A DNA stretch of 64,000 bases from UBA1941 sp046329575 (GTDB lineage Bacteria > Bacteroidota > Bacteroidia > Chitinophagales > LD1), in the NCBI GenBank assembly GCA_046329575.1, contig JAXLUJ010000007.1:1-64000 (forward strand), written 5' to 3'. Below, piece after piece: positions 8,601-16,480 of this stretch; position 1 is the stretch's first letter; each line of letters starts with the position of its first letter. The notes under the pieces are model-generated. The model was given only the letters and a program-made list of their open reading frames with translations, was not told the DNA's origin and did not search any database. The translations under genes were made by a program, and so were the position numbers.

Positions 8601-9963
8601 GCGGACGGTAAACCGGCTTATCGGCTGTTATTGAAATTTTGAGACCTTTGGTGCGATTCACAAAACACAGCCGTTCGCAACGCGCTACATTCTTGCCGTC
8701 GAACAAAGTGATTTGCGCAATGCCTTGCGGAAATTTATTGGTTGGAATGGAAAGGCTGTTCTCACCGGCGGCTGCATTCCAGCTTCCTGAATAGTAGATC
8801 ATACCGCGGCTTTGCGCTACTACCGTAAGCGTTTCCGCTTTCAATGCCACCACGCGCAACTCAATGTTGTTTTCGTTAGTGGTTGCCTGTAGCGCATAGC
8901 CGCGCAACAGCGGCGCAGGTAAATTATAAACGGCTGTAATACCTTCGGGTTTGGTGATGGTGGCCGAATACGTTTTTCCTGCAACTGGCGTAAAATCAAA
9001 AGCGCCCATGCCCATGTGCAGCGATTTGAAAGTGGTAACTACCGCGCCAGTATTATCTTTCACCACACCTTCTACATCGGCTGCTTTATCAAATTCGTTT
9101 CGGGCGCGGAAGGCTAATTTGTTGTGAATGCCATTCACCATATCGCCGCCTTCGGGGAAAAACTCCAATGCTATTTGGTTCAGCACAATTGGAATGGAAC
9201 GTGAAATGGCTTCGGTACTTCCTTCAAAATCAATTTTAGCGTTCAGCAATCCATCAGTAGTTTTCAGATCAGCAGGAAGACGGAAGCTGATCTTCGCTAT
9301 ACCTGTAGCATTGGTGATGGTTTGATCGTCTTTAAAAGAAACGCCATCTAGTTGCGCGCTGAACTTCACTTTGGTGTTGGCCAGAGGAGTGTTGCTGTTG
9401 GTGTTCAACTTCAGCGTAGCGGTCACCTCATCACTTTTGCCATACGCTTTACGGTCGAAATCCAGATTCATTTTTAAGCGCGGCATTACTACCGATTGCA
9501 CGGTTATTTCTTTTTCGAAAAAAGAAGTATCGCCACTATTGCGCTGAAATTGCGTCCATGCTTTGATCTTATAAATACCGCCAATACAACCCGAAAGGTC
9601 GAAGTCGCCCTCAGCAATACCATCTTTAGCCACCAGTTTATAATGTTTGGCGGTAGTGCCTTTTGGCGTAATCAGCTCTACATGTAAAACATCAGAATTT
9701 TTAGAAGGCTGAAGAGAAGCCGCATCGCGCAGAAATGCCGAGAACCAAAGGGTTTCGCCCGGCTTGTAAAAAGTTTTGTCGGTTTCTACATATAGTCGTT
9801 CCTGCGGTTGCGATTCGCCAAACAATTTAAGTTGTGCGCGGATAGCTTTCACCGCGGGGCTGTCGAACAGCGATGGCACGGCTACGGCAGCTACGGCAAG
9901 TAGCGTTGCAGCCAATAGCAGCACGCCGGTAATCAGAAGACCTTTCGATTGGTAAGTGGACAT
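5629..9963 (-). CDS. Alpha-2-macroglobulin family protein with thioester
   Basis: A 1444-residue bacterial alpha-2-macroglobulin. A hydrophobic stretch at residues 9-31 is a signal anchor, with no lipobox, so the protein probably faces the periplasm from the inner membrane. An N-terminal MG1-like domain starts RLYVETDKTFYKPGETLW (about residue 57). A carboxypeptidase-regulatory-like beta sandwich lies near residues 565-640, and the A2M core begins near residue 755. The thioester motif is intact: GCFEQ at residues 972-976, in PYGCFEQTSSSN. Family members trap proteases through this bond. Unlike the enterobacterial form, no penicillin-binding protein 1C gene is adjacent. It is divergent from the sigma factor gene, with a 199-base shared upstream region. 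Confidence 0.93.
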   Translation of the reverse strand: MSTYQSKGLLITGVLLLAATLLAVAAVAVPSLFDSPAVKAIRAQLKLFGESQPQERLYVETDKTFYKPGETLWFSAFLRDAASLQPSKNSDVLHVELITPKGTTAKHYKLVAKDGIAEGDFDLSGCIGGIYKIKAWTQFQRNSGDTSFFEKEITVQSVVMPRLKMNLDFDRKAYGKSDEVTATLKLNTNSNTPLANTKVKFSAQLDGVSFKDDQTITNATGIAKISFRLPADLKTTDGLLNAKIDFEGSTEAISRSIPIVLNQIALEFFPEGGDMVNGIHNKLAFRARNEFDKAADVEGVVKDNTGAVVTTFKSLHMGMGAFDFTPVAGKTYSATITKPEGITAVYNLPAPLLRGYALQATTNENNIELRVVALKAETLTVVAQSRGMIYYSGSWNAAAGENSLSIPTNKFPQGIAQITLFDGKNVARCERLCFVNRTKGLKISITADKPVYRPRETVKLNILATDASGLPVSGNFALSVVDDNLLSFADDKQGNLLSAMLLEPELLEKVQEPKFYFDENEKDAAAALDNLMLTSGWRRYSWKKILSGDFPRNKAEGEKATLAGSVINAYDGTKGIGGAKVKLLPSGKNVTTDASGKFNLGWFDITRDTAIEISANGFTTLNEPLSEYNANATFYLYDHRHPILFEKRMMPMAAGGVMMRGARNGQVEMEDAVAAPMEMHLNLNEVKEEQRADQAELIKQKDEEVAKADEVQSIAVGDLRDADLYKFDKKVQDESGVVFYRAKEFPKRAYQKGETERNDFQSTLFWKGNLETSENGKASVSFMTNDLISSFNVQVSGISDEGTVGMGNYRFATELPFSMDVKLPVELVSGDKILVPVFLKNNTTETLTGTLRVDDIPCLKLLNSFDGNISIEAKQSHMVYISYQAAVAKDTCDLHLVFEGSKVRDEMRKPVKVISRGFPANISMSGQDLSKKFNINITDVVPGSMNAQLTAYPSVMNELMAGVDAILREPYGCFEQTSSSNYPNVMAMTYLRTMNVKNPILEERAKKLLDDGYKKLVSFETKENGYEWFGAAPSHEALTAYGLMEFEDMKKVYPGVDQAMIDRTRKVLMDKRDGNGGFKRNPQALDAFGGADEDITNAYIVYSLTEAGQKDLQKELDAAYKNAKKTSDPYLMALVANALFNVGDQERGDEIIREIVKQRNEYGFWTGKRHSITRSTGDALKIETTSLIALAMMKSKNTPNEALTGAIKYLVGARSGYGNFGSTQSTVLALKALTRYAEFSRKTEESGTVEVYVNDKLVASKSYEKGVKDNVVLSGLEQFIGLGKQEVSVRFKGCKNALPYAMNVSYNTALPVSSPKCVLGLDVNLVTGKIVEVGNTVRLNVQLKNLTNSGQPMSIAVIGIPAGCSAQPWQLKELMEKKAIDFYEITGNNVVCYYRSLAPKAVKEIALDLKAEVKGEFEAPASSAYLYYTNENKVWKAMEKLEIE

Positions 9964-10162
9964 AAATTTAATTTTGGTTGAAGATGTAAGGGTGTTGCGG
10001 ATTCCATAAATAAAATTGCGGCGTGAAATTATTTATGATTTGATAACAATGGGCTGTGCAATTTTTTGCACTTTCGAAAAAACGATGTGCAGGAGTTGTT
10101 GTGGTATTGTAATTAGATCGTTTATTTAGAGAATTATTTCTCCCCGGCCTTTATTTCATTTC

Positions 10163-10750
10163 GTGGCAAACAACAACGCATCTCTTACCGACGAGGATCT
10201 GGTGCACATGTACCGAAACTCGCACGACACCGCATATATAGGCGAGTTGTATGTGCGTTATACCCACCTGGTTTTTGGTGTTTGTATGAAATATCTTCAG
10301 AACGAAGCCGATGCGGAAGATGCCACCATGCAGATTTTCGAGAAACTGATTCAGGAATTAAAAAAGCACCATGTGCTGGTGTTTCGCCCGTGGCTGCACA
10401 CCGTAGCCAAAAATCACTGCATGATGCATTTCAGAAAGGAAGCCCGGCAGCAGAAGCAGGAGGTGATTTTGAAAAATTCCGTTAACGGCCTTGTGGAAAA
10501 TCCCGAAGAAGATCATCTGGAAAGTGAGGCTGAAAAGGCGGCAATTGCGGAACAGTTATCGGCAGGCATTACCGCATTGAAAGAAGAGCAGCGGCGTTGT
10601 GTGGAGCTTTTCTACCTACAAAAGAAAAGCTACCAGCAAATTGCAGAAGAAACCGGCTATTCGATCAACGAGGTGAAAAGCCATATTCAGAATGGAAAAC
10701 GGAACTTGAAAATTTTTATTTCAGAGAACACCAATGGCAAAAGGCAGTAA
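10163..10750 (+). CDS. ECF RNA polymerase sigma factor
   Basis: A 195-residue sigma-70 family (ECF) factor. Region 2 is visible as YVRYTHLVFGVCMKYL, then AEDATMQIFEKL and RPWLHTVAKNHCMMHFRK (residues 30-95). Region 4 is LKEEQRRCVELFYLQKKSY and IAEETGYSINEVKSHIQNGK near the C-terminus, a helix-turn-helix that reads the -35 element. The start is a GTG; no in-frame ATG gives a longer region 2. Its 3' end overlaps the next gene by 17 bp, which encodes a membrane protein of anti-sigma type, so the two form a regulator/anti-regulator pair. Confidence 0.92.
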   Translation: MANNNASLTDEDLVHMYRNSHDTAYIGELYVRYTHLVFGVCMKYLQNEADAEDATMQIFEKLIQELKKHHVLVFRPWLHTVAKNHCMMHFRKEARQQKQEVILKNSVNGLVENPEEDHLESEAEKAAIAEQLSAGITALKEEQRRCVELFYLQKKSYQQIAEETGYSINEVKSHIQNGKRNLKIFISENTNGKRQ

Positions 10751-11837
10751 AATAATACTGGAAGAAAACGGAGTGCTTACGCAGGAAGCTTTGCTGGCGT
10801 ATGCAGAAGGCCGTTTGCCTGCTGCTGATGTGGCTGAGTTTGAAAAGCTGCTGCAAGCCGATCCGTTTTCGCAGGATGCGTTGGAAGGTATGAAACTGAC
10901 GGCCGACAAAGCCCGGATGCGCACGGCTGTGGCCGGCATCAATGACCGCCTGCGCGAGCGCACCAACTTCAAAACTCATAAAACCAAATCGTTTCAGATT
11001 CACTGGTCGAATTATGCTTATGCCGCGGCCGTTTTTGGGGTGTTGATTGGTTTAGGCGTGGTGTTGGTGAATTTTCTGAATAACCGGAACTCGCAAACCG
11101 CGCAAACGGCGCAGGTTGATCAGCCTGTTGAGGAAAAGATCGACAGCGTAATTGCCGCTCCGGCAGCCACTGTGGTACAGGATAGTGCAGTTAAATCATT
11201 CACGCTGAGCGGTGCCGCCGATACGCAAACAGCATTAAGTGTTATTAAGAACCAGCCCGCATCGCCTATCATGGCCGATCAGGCGAAAGATGAAACTAAG
11301 CCCGAGCCCATTGCGCAACGCCTGAGCGAAGTTTCGAAAAAGAAAGATCAGGCTACAGCTCCGGCTGCGGGAAGCGCGGCGGCACCTCCGGCAGCGGTGA
11401 TGAGTGCGCCGGTACAGGAAAAAGAACAACGGGAGGAAAAGGTGAAAATGAGCCGGGCGGAAAGCGCGGCGGATGACAAACAGGCGGCTCCAAAAACAGA
11501 CTTACAGGAAGCCAAGGAACTTTTTGATGCCGGAGAGTTTGATCAGGCATTGAAAAAGTATAACAAAGTGTTAGACGAGCAGCCCGGAAATGCCGATGCG
11601 CTTTATTTTGGCGGGATTTGCAATTACATCAAAGGCGAAAATAAAAAGGCCGAAAAATCGTTCGACAAACTAATGACCACCAATGCCTACGCCGATGGCG
11701 CCAAGTGGTACAAAGCCAATTTGCTGATACGCAAAGGCAAGAACGAACAGGCCAAAACGCTGTTGCGCGAACTGAGCAACACCAACGGAAGTTATAAGGA
11801 TCGCGCAATCAGGAAGTTTGAGGAGATCAATAAGTAA
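10734..11837 (+). CDS. Anti-sigma-like membrane protein with TPR domain
   Basis: A 367-residue single-pass membrane protein. The N-terminal 85 residues are cytoplasmic and contain LLAYAEGRLPAADVAEFEKL, the zinc-finger-less anti-sigma pattern common in Bacteroidota. A transmembrane helix follows near residues 96-118 (YAAAVFGVLIGLGVVLVNFL). The periplasmic part has a low-complexity Ala/Pro/Glu-rich linker (about 130-250) and then TPR-like repeats (AKELFDAGEFDQALKKYNKV, with NADALYFGGICNYIKGENKK). The overlap with the sigma gene indicates coupled translation. Likely role: hold the sigma factor at the membrane and release it on an envelope signal sensed by the TPR part. The signal is unknown. Confidence 0.82.
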   Translation: MAKGSKIILEENGVLTQEALLAYAEGRLPAADVAEFEKLLQADPFSQDALEGMKLTADKARMRTAVAGINDRLRERTNFKTHKTKSFQIHWSNYAYAAAVFGVLIGLGVVLVNFLNNRNSQTAQTAQVDQPVEEKIDSVIAAPAATVVQDSAVKSFTLSGAADTQTALSVIKNQPASPIMADQAKDETKPEPIAQRLSEVSKKKDQATAPAAGSAAAPPAAVMSAPVQEKEQREEKVKMSRAESAADDKQAAPKTDLQEAKELFDAGEFDQALKKYNKVLDEQPGNADALYFGGICNYIKGENKKAEKSFDKLMTTNAYADGAKWYKANLLIRKGKNEQAKTLLRELSNTNGSYKDRAIRKFEEINK

Positions 11838-11910
11838 GCAAAAAGGTTGAGATTTTGATTTTCAGCGCAATGGAGATTTTTTTATATTTCCATTCAAAAT
11901 TTATCCGCCT

Positions 11911-13296
11911 ATGGAAATCAACCTGATTGAGCTTGCTGAAAAAATTCATTCGTTTTACGATAGATTACATCAGGCTGATTTGAAAGAGGATGATTATTAT
12001 TCTCTGGAATTTAAATTTCCGCTATGGAAGGAGCGGATCGCGGAACAGTATCAATTCGGTAATGTTTTCGAAAAGATTTCATTCTACATCAGCCTTGCTG
12101 AAGAGATTATGCAATTACTGCCGGAGGAGAACGAGAAAAACATATTCGCCGGAAATTTTCTAAGCAGATTGAATTTAGAGCTTGCGAATAATAACGGCTT
12201 TTCCGCGCTTGACCGGTTTGGCTTTTTAATTTTTGGAAGAGGTACTAAGCGCGTGTTTATCCGAAACGGGAAACGCTGGAGGCCAAACACTTCATTATTA
12301 CCACAACAGGCTTATAATATTATTGTACAACAGGAAGGCACGATGTCGGTTGGCCCGTTACAGAATTTTCCTGTAAATGAACAATCCATTGACGATCTAA
12401 TACCCAGAGGGCATGAAAAATTGCGGATAGGCCTGTTTCCGTTAAAAGCCAGTTTTAAATTAAAGTTTAAAATTACCCAGGCGCTACAAAACGGGGCACA
12501 ATATAAATTCCGTTCCATCCCGGTTGATTTTGATACGATTAAGCCGGAACTGGATATTTGGATCCGGGAAATTAAGGCTCAAAACATTCAAATGGCCTGT
12601 TTTCCGGAACTTTCCATTTGCGACCAATCGTTTAATTATCTTAAAACAGAAATAAAAAAGCTTGGATTTCCGTTTTTTATACTCATTGCCGGTTCATTCC
12701 ACCGGGAAAATCAGGATAAAAAAGTGAAAAACACCATGCCGGTTTATATTTTTAATGAAAATGATACGCTTGAGTTAGAGTATCATAAGAAGGAAATCTT
12801 TTCCGTGTTTTTTTCAACTCAGATTTTCCCAAATTTCAAAAAATTCTTTGAGCCTGCCACGTCGCCAGAATTCATTGAGGCGGAAGGAGGAGCAAAGTTT
12901 TTTGAGGATATCGACAAACCGCTGGACGACACCCTGTTGGTGCTGAAAAGCAGCCGCTTCGGCAATATTGGGTTCTGTATTTGTAAGGATTTCATCGACC
13001 CTAAGCTTAACGGCAATCTCAACAAAAGGGTTCAGGCCTATGCCGATTTGGTAGATCATATGGTGGTGGTTTCCATGAATGCCGATGGGCCGGCCGGATT
13101 TAGAGAACTTTCTACCGTACTTGCCAGACCCAAATTCATGGTATCTACATTTTATGTGAATAGCCGGGCGGTAGATTTGGGAATAAAATCGGAAAGCTAT
13201 ATTGCCGTTCCCTATGAAGATACGCCGCAATTTGTAACAGCTAATGGCGAGGCGCAGTTTTTGACGTATGAGCTGGAGGCGGCCCAACGAAACTAG
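11911..13296 (+). CDS. Nitrilase-superfamily protein with extra N-terminal domain
   Basis: A 461-residue protein. The C-terminal half (about residues 170-450) shows the carbon-nitrogen hydrolase triad: E233 in ACFPELSI, K293 in EYHKKEIF and C358 in GFCICKDF. The family cleaves nitriles or amides through the cysteine. The N-terminal 160 residues are helical and not recognised; free-standing nitrilases lack such an extension. The catalytic motif context is divergent (CKDF rather than CYDxxFPE), so substrate cannot be guessed. Nitrilase domains are known as fusions in some defence-associated reverse transcriptases, but no reverse transcriptase is present here. A near-consensus -7 box (TATATTTC, 11883-11890) precedes the gene. 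The next gene, 83 bases on, is of unknown family and probably co-transcribed. Confidence 0.75.
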   Translation: MEINLIELAEKIHSFYDRLHQADLKEDDYYSLEFKFPLWKERIAEQYQFGNVFEKISFYISLAEEIMQLLPEENEKNIFAGNFLSRLNLELANNNGFSALDRFGFLIFGRGTKRVFIRNGKRWRPNTSLLPQQAYNIIVQQEGTMSVGPLQNFPVNEQSIDDLIPRGHEKLRIGLFPLKASFKLKFKITQALQNGAQYKFRSIPVDFDTIKPELDIWIREIKAQNIQMACFPELSICDQSFNYLKTEIKKLGFPFFILIAGSFHRENQDKKVKNTMPVYIFNENDTLELEYHKKEIFSVFFSTQIFPNFKKFFEPATSPEFIEAEGGAKFFEDIDKPLDDTLLVLKSSRFGNIGFCICKDFIDPKLNGNLNKRVQAYADLVDHMVVVSMNADGPAGFRELSTVLARPKFMVSTFYVNSRAVDLGIKSESYIAVPYEDTPQFVTANGEAQFLTYELEAAQRN

Positions 13297-13379
13297 ACAC
13301 CCCACATTGTCGTAATGATAACTAAATTGCAAGCAACGGGAACAGGTGAATGAAGAAGTGGTACTTTTAAAATAAAACC

Positions 13380-14240
13380 ATGAAGAACGATTTGAAATTA
13401 AACATTCTTCAATCAAAGCTGAAAAGCGATGATGTGGCTAAAGTATTGCAGTTTTTAAATCACGAGCATGCCGATCAATCTACCGAAGGGCTAGTATTTG
13501 AAAAGGTTTTGACTAAAATATTTGAGCTTATTTCAATTGGTGATTACGAGCAATTATCGCTTCTTTCTAAAAACATCCGGACGTATTGTTCCAAACAGGA
13601 AAACAATGTCTCTATAGTGCGCCAGGAAGCGCTATGTGATATGATGGATGTTTATAATGAAACTGATTTGCCGATTAAAGATGAGTTAGCGTTGTTTGTT
13701 TTTGATGATTATAAGTGCGTGGCAAGAAGTGTGGTGTTGTTTTGCGCCGGGAAAATGGAAGAAGATAATTTCAAGCATGACGTACTGGAAGAGAATGTGA
13801 ATGCCACTATAACGAAACTAAAGCTTGGAGATTCTACCAAAGAGAAAATATTAAAGTTTAATTCATCACAATGGATGATGATTTGTAATGATTTGGTGCG
13901 CCTAAAAGTTTTCTATAAATCTGAAAATAGTTACACGCTTACTTCAAAGTATTATTTTCTGGAGAAACGTATTGAAAGCTTTTTGGGTTTTTTTGAAGAA
14001 ATCATTAGCCATTCGGCATTGGATAAACACCTAGAAAAAAACAATAAAGACGAATACGACCGGGCACATAAAAAGGGGCCCAGCAATAAACGTTTTTTAC
14101 GTGAACTGCCAATGTTCATGGCGGGAAAAGCACCTGTAAAAAAAGAAGCTGAGCATAAATACGGGCCAACAAGTTTTCTGAGTCAACTAAATAAAGAAGA
14201 GGCTGCCGCAAGAAAGTCGGTTGACCGTTCGGAGTGGTAA
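13380..14240 (+). CDS. Hypothetical helical protein, partner of nitrilase gene
   Basis: A 286-residue soluble protein, unrecognised. It has no signal peptide or membrane segment. Charged helical segments dominate. The stretch NDLVRLKVFYKSENSYTLTS (about residues 178-197) resembles the recognition helix and wing of a winged-helix fold, but this is a weak impression. The C-terminus is basic and disordered-looking (KKGPSNKRFLRELP, then NKEEAAARKSVDRSEW), which could contact nucleic acid or a partner. It follows the nitrilase-like gene by 83 bases on the same strand and precedes dnaN. Lower G+C than neighbours hints at a separate origin. Function not assigned. Confidence 0.6.
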   Translation: MKNDLKLNILQSKLKSDDVAKVLQFLNHEHADQSTEGLVFEKVLTKIFELISIGDYEQLSLLSKNIRTYCSKQENNVSIVRQEALCDMMDVYNETDLPIKDELALFVFDDYKCVARSVVLFCAGKMEEDNFKHDVLEENVNATITKLKLGDSTKEKILKFNSSQWMMICNDLVRLKVFYKSENSYTLTSKYYFLEKRIESFLGFFEEIISHSALDKHLEKNNKDEYDRAHKKGPSNKRFLRELPMFMAGKAPVKKEAEHKYGPTSFLSQLNKEEAAARKSVDRSEW

Positions 14241-14300
14241 AAGCGAACACTTCACATTTTACCCGTTAAAAACCCCGCTGCCAATTCTTCCAAATGATGA

Positions 14301-14308
14301 TATATTTG
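14301..14308 (+). promoter_or_regulatory. Probable -7 box of dnaN promoter
   Basis: TATATTTG matches the Bacteroidota -7 consensus TAnnTTTG and lies 19 bases before the dnaN start codon. No clear -33 TTTG was found at the usual distance. Confidence 0.5.
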
Positions 14309-14327
14309 GCGCTTAAATAACGACCCA

Positions 14328-15446
14328 ATGAAGTTTATTGTTTCTACGATTTCCCTTTTGAAAAGCTTGCAGATGATCAGCGGTGTGATCAACTCTACAT
14401 CAGTGCTGCCGATACTGGAAGATTTTCTATTCGAAATCCAGGGCGGGAAACTCACCATCTACGCCACCGACCTTGAAACATCGATGAGCACCGAAGTGCG
14501 CGTAGAATCGAAAGACAATGGCCGCATCGCCATTCCTGCAAAAATATTACTGGATACTCTGAAAACTCTTCCTGAACAACCGCTCACCTTTAAAGTGGAT
14601 GCCAAAACCTTTGCTATCGAAATCACTTCCGAAACCGGTAAGTACAAACTGAGCGGCGAAAACGCAGAAGACTTCCCGAAAATTCCGCAGGCTGATGGTG
14701 TTACGGAAATTAATGTGGGCGCTAATGTGCTTTCACACGCCATTGCCAGCACCATTTTCGCTGTTTCTAACGATGATTTGCGTCCGGCCATGACGGGCGT
14801 TTTGATGCAGGTAGATAACGAGGGCACTACTTTTGTTTCCACAGATGCGCACAAACTGGTGAAGCTGCGCCGCGCTGACCTCAAATCGCCTAAAACGGCA
14901 CAATTCATTCTTCCTAAAAAAGCATTAGGCCTGCTGAAAAACAGCCTGCCGGCTACAGAAGTGGCTACTAATGTTTCCTACAACAAATCTAATGCGTTCT
15001 TTAGCTTTGAAAACACACGCCTGATTTGCCGTTTGATAGATGCCACTTATCCTGATTACAATGCCGTAATTCCGCAGAACAATCCTAATAAACTCACCGT
15101 AAATCGTCTGGAATTCCAGAATGCGCTTCGCCGTATCTCGATTTACGCTAACAAAACAACGTATCAAATCATTCTTACCATTGCTGGAAGCGAACTGAAA
15201 ATTTCCGCTCAGGATCTCGATTTCTCGAACGAAGCCAATGAGCGTTTAACTTGTACTTACGAAGGAAACGATATGGAAATTGCGTTCAACGCGCGTTTCC
15301 TGATTGAAATGCTGGGTGTTTTGGATACCAACGAAATCGAGATTGAGCTGTCGTCGGCCACACGTGCCGGTGTGCTGCGCCCAACCGATCTTCGCGAAAA
15401 CGAAGACTTGTTGATGTTGGTAATGCCGGTGATGATTAACAGCTAA
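14328..15446 (+). CDS. dnaN: DNA polymerase III beta subunit (sliding clamp)
   Basis: A 372-residue protein of the normal clamp length, made of three similar domains of about 120 residues. Recognised from the N-terminus MKFIVSTISLLKSLQMISGV, the LEIxGGKLTIYATDLE block, the middle RPAMTGVLMQVDNEGTTFVSTDAHKL segment and the C-terminal end LMLVMPVMI, which matches the conserved MPMR-like end of clamps with a variant last residue. It encircles DNA and tethers the polymerase. It is not beside dnaA or recF here, as is common in Bacteroidota. It overlaps recX by 4 bp in convergent orientation. Confidence 0.96.
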   Translation: MKFIVSTISLLKSLQMISGVINSTSVLPILEDFLFEIQGGKLTIYATDLETSMSTEVRVESKDNGRIAIPAKILLDTLKTLPEQPLTFKVDAKTFAIEITSETGKYKLSGENAEDFPKIPQADGVTEINVGANVLSHAIASTIFAVSNDDLRPAMTGVLMQVDNEGTTFVSTDAHKLVKLRRADLKSPKTAQFILPKKALGLLKNSLPATEVATNVSYNKSNAFFSFENTRLICRLIDATYPDYNAVIPQNNPNKLTVNRLEFQNALRRISIYANKTTYQIILTIAGSELKISAQDLDFSNEANERLTCTYEGNDMEIAFNARFLIEMLGVLDTNEIEIELSSATRAGVLRPTDLRENEDLLMLVMPVMINS

Positions 15447-15901
15447 TCGGCAGCTACTTTTTCTACCGTAGTTTTAATTACATCACGTTCAAATCCGCGG
15501 CCAATCAAAAAACGGATCAGTTTGTTTTTGCGGTCGCGAAGCGTTTCTCCCTTTATACTTTTCCACTTTCGCTGTGCTGCGGTAATCGCATTTTCCAACA
15601 CCTCGTCTTCTGCCAGTTCGGTAAGCAATTCTTTTGAAGCAGCAGCCGAAATTCCTTTAGCAGCCAATCCGGCTTTTATCTTTTGCGCGCCCCATTTTTT
15701 GTAGGTGTGCTTGCTGTAAATGAATCCTGAAACAAATCGCTTTTCATTCAAAAAATTTTCGGCTTTCAGTTTTTCCACGTACGCATCAACATCGCTTTTG
15801 TCGATCTTCAACGTTCGGCATTTCTGGCGCACATCGCGTTCACTACGTTCCTGATATTCGCAATAGAATTGTAGTTTTTCAAACAATAATTGACTAATCA
15901 T
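15443..15901 (-). CDS. recX: Regulatory protein RecX
   Basis: A 152-residue RecX. It shows the three-helix repeats of the family: QERSERDVRQKCRTL with VDAYVEKLKAENFLNEKRF, then YKKWGAQKIKAGLAAKGIS, then RFLIGRGFERDVIKTTVEKV. RecX binds RecA filaments and limits recombination. recA is not in the window. It is the last gene of a three-gene minus-strand run (flippase-like, HAD phosphatase, recX) with 17 bases to the gene before it, so it is probably co-transcribed with them. Confidence 0.92.
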   Translation of the reverse strand: MISQLLFEKLQFYCEYQERSERDVRQKCRTLKIDKSDVDAYVEKLKAENFLNEKRFVSGFIYSKHTYKKWGAQKIKAGLAAKGISAAASKELLTELAEDEVLENAITAAQRKWKSIKGETLRDRKNKLIRFLIGRGFERDVIKTTVEKVAAD

Positions 15902-15918
15902 GGTTTGGGTAAAGTGAT

Positions 15919-16479
15919 TTATTTTTTTGAAAGAAACTCGTAGATCTCACGCCAGTAGCGGGTTTCGAGCGCAATGAAAGGCTGGAGTGTTGCCGAAGTT
16001 TCAACTATTTCCGTAGCGCCCAGATTGCGGCCATCGTTCAACCAAAAACATTGGCAGCCCAAATTTTTCGCCAGCATTACATCTGTGATTCGGTCGCCAA
16101 TCACATAGGAATTCGGCAAATCATATGCTTCCGAAAAATATTCGGTAAGCATCCCTGTTCCCGGCTTTCGCGTAGGTTGATTGTCTTCAGGAAAAGTGCG
16201 ATCGATAAATTCTTTTGAAAAGTGAATGCCTTTTTCGGTGAACGAGTTCATGATCATTTTGTGTGTGGAAAAGAAAGGCTCATCAGGGAATTCAGGAGTT
16301 CCCAGCCCATCCTGGTTGGTTACCAGCACCAACTCAAAACCCATTTCAGCAATCTTCGTCAGCCAAGGAAAAATGTCGGGATAATAAACGATCTGATCAG
16401 GAGCATCAATTTTAAAATTGTGCGTTTCCAGAATCAGCGTTCCATCGCGGTCAATGAATAGTACTTTCTTTTTCATCAT
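15919..16479 (-). CDS. HAD-IIIA phosphatase, HisB N-domain-like
   Basis: A 186-residue haloacid dehalogenase-superfamily phosphatase. Motif I is FIDRDGTLI with the nucleophile D10 and acid D12. Motif II is the T in VTNQDGLGTPEFP, and motif III/IV is RKPGTGML followed by YVIGDRITDVMLAKNLG. These match the histidinol-phosphatase half of HisB, including the DGLGT signature. The Cys/His zinc loop seen in HisB and GmhB is replaced by RTFPEDNQPT, so substrate may differ. No other his gene is nearby, so a role in histidine synthesis is possible but unproven. It lies one base after the upstream membrane protein's stop. Confidence 0.8.
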   Translation of the reverse strand: MMKKKVLFIDRDGTLILETHNFKIDAPDQIVYYPDIFPWLTKIAEMGFELVLVTNQDGLGTPEFPDEPFFSTHKMIMNSFTEKGIHFSKEFIDRTFPEDNQPTRKPGTGMLTEYFSEAYDLPNSYVIGDRITDVMLAKNLGCQCFWLNDGRNLGATEIVETSATLQPFIALETRYWREIYEFLSKK

Positions 16480-16480
16480 T

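Noticed and set aside
5629..9963. A penicillin-binding protein 1C partner for the alpha-2-macroglobulin
   Set aside because: No such gene is present beside it in this window.
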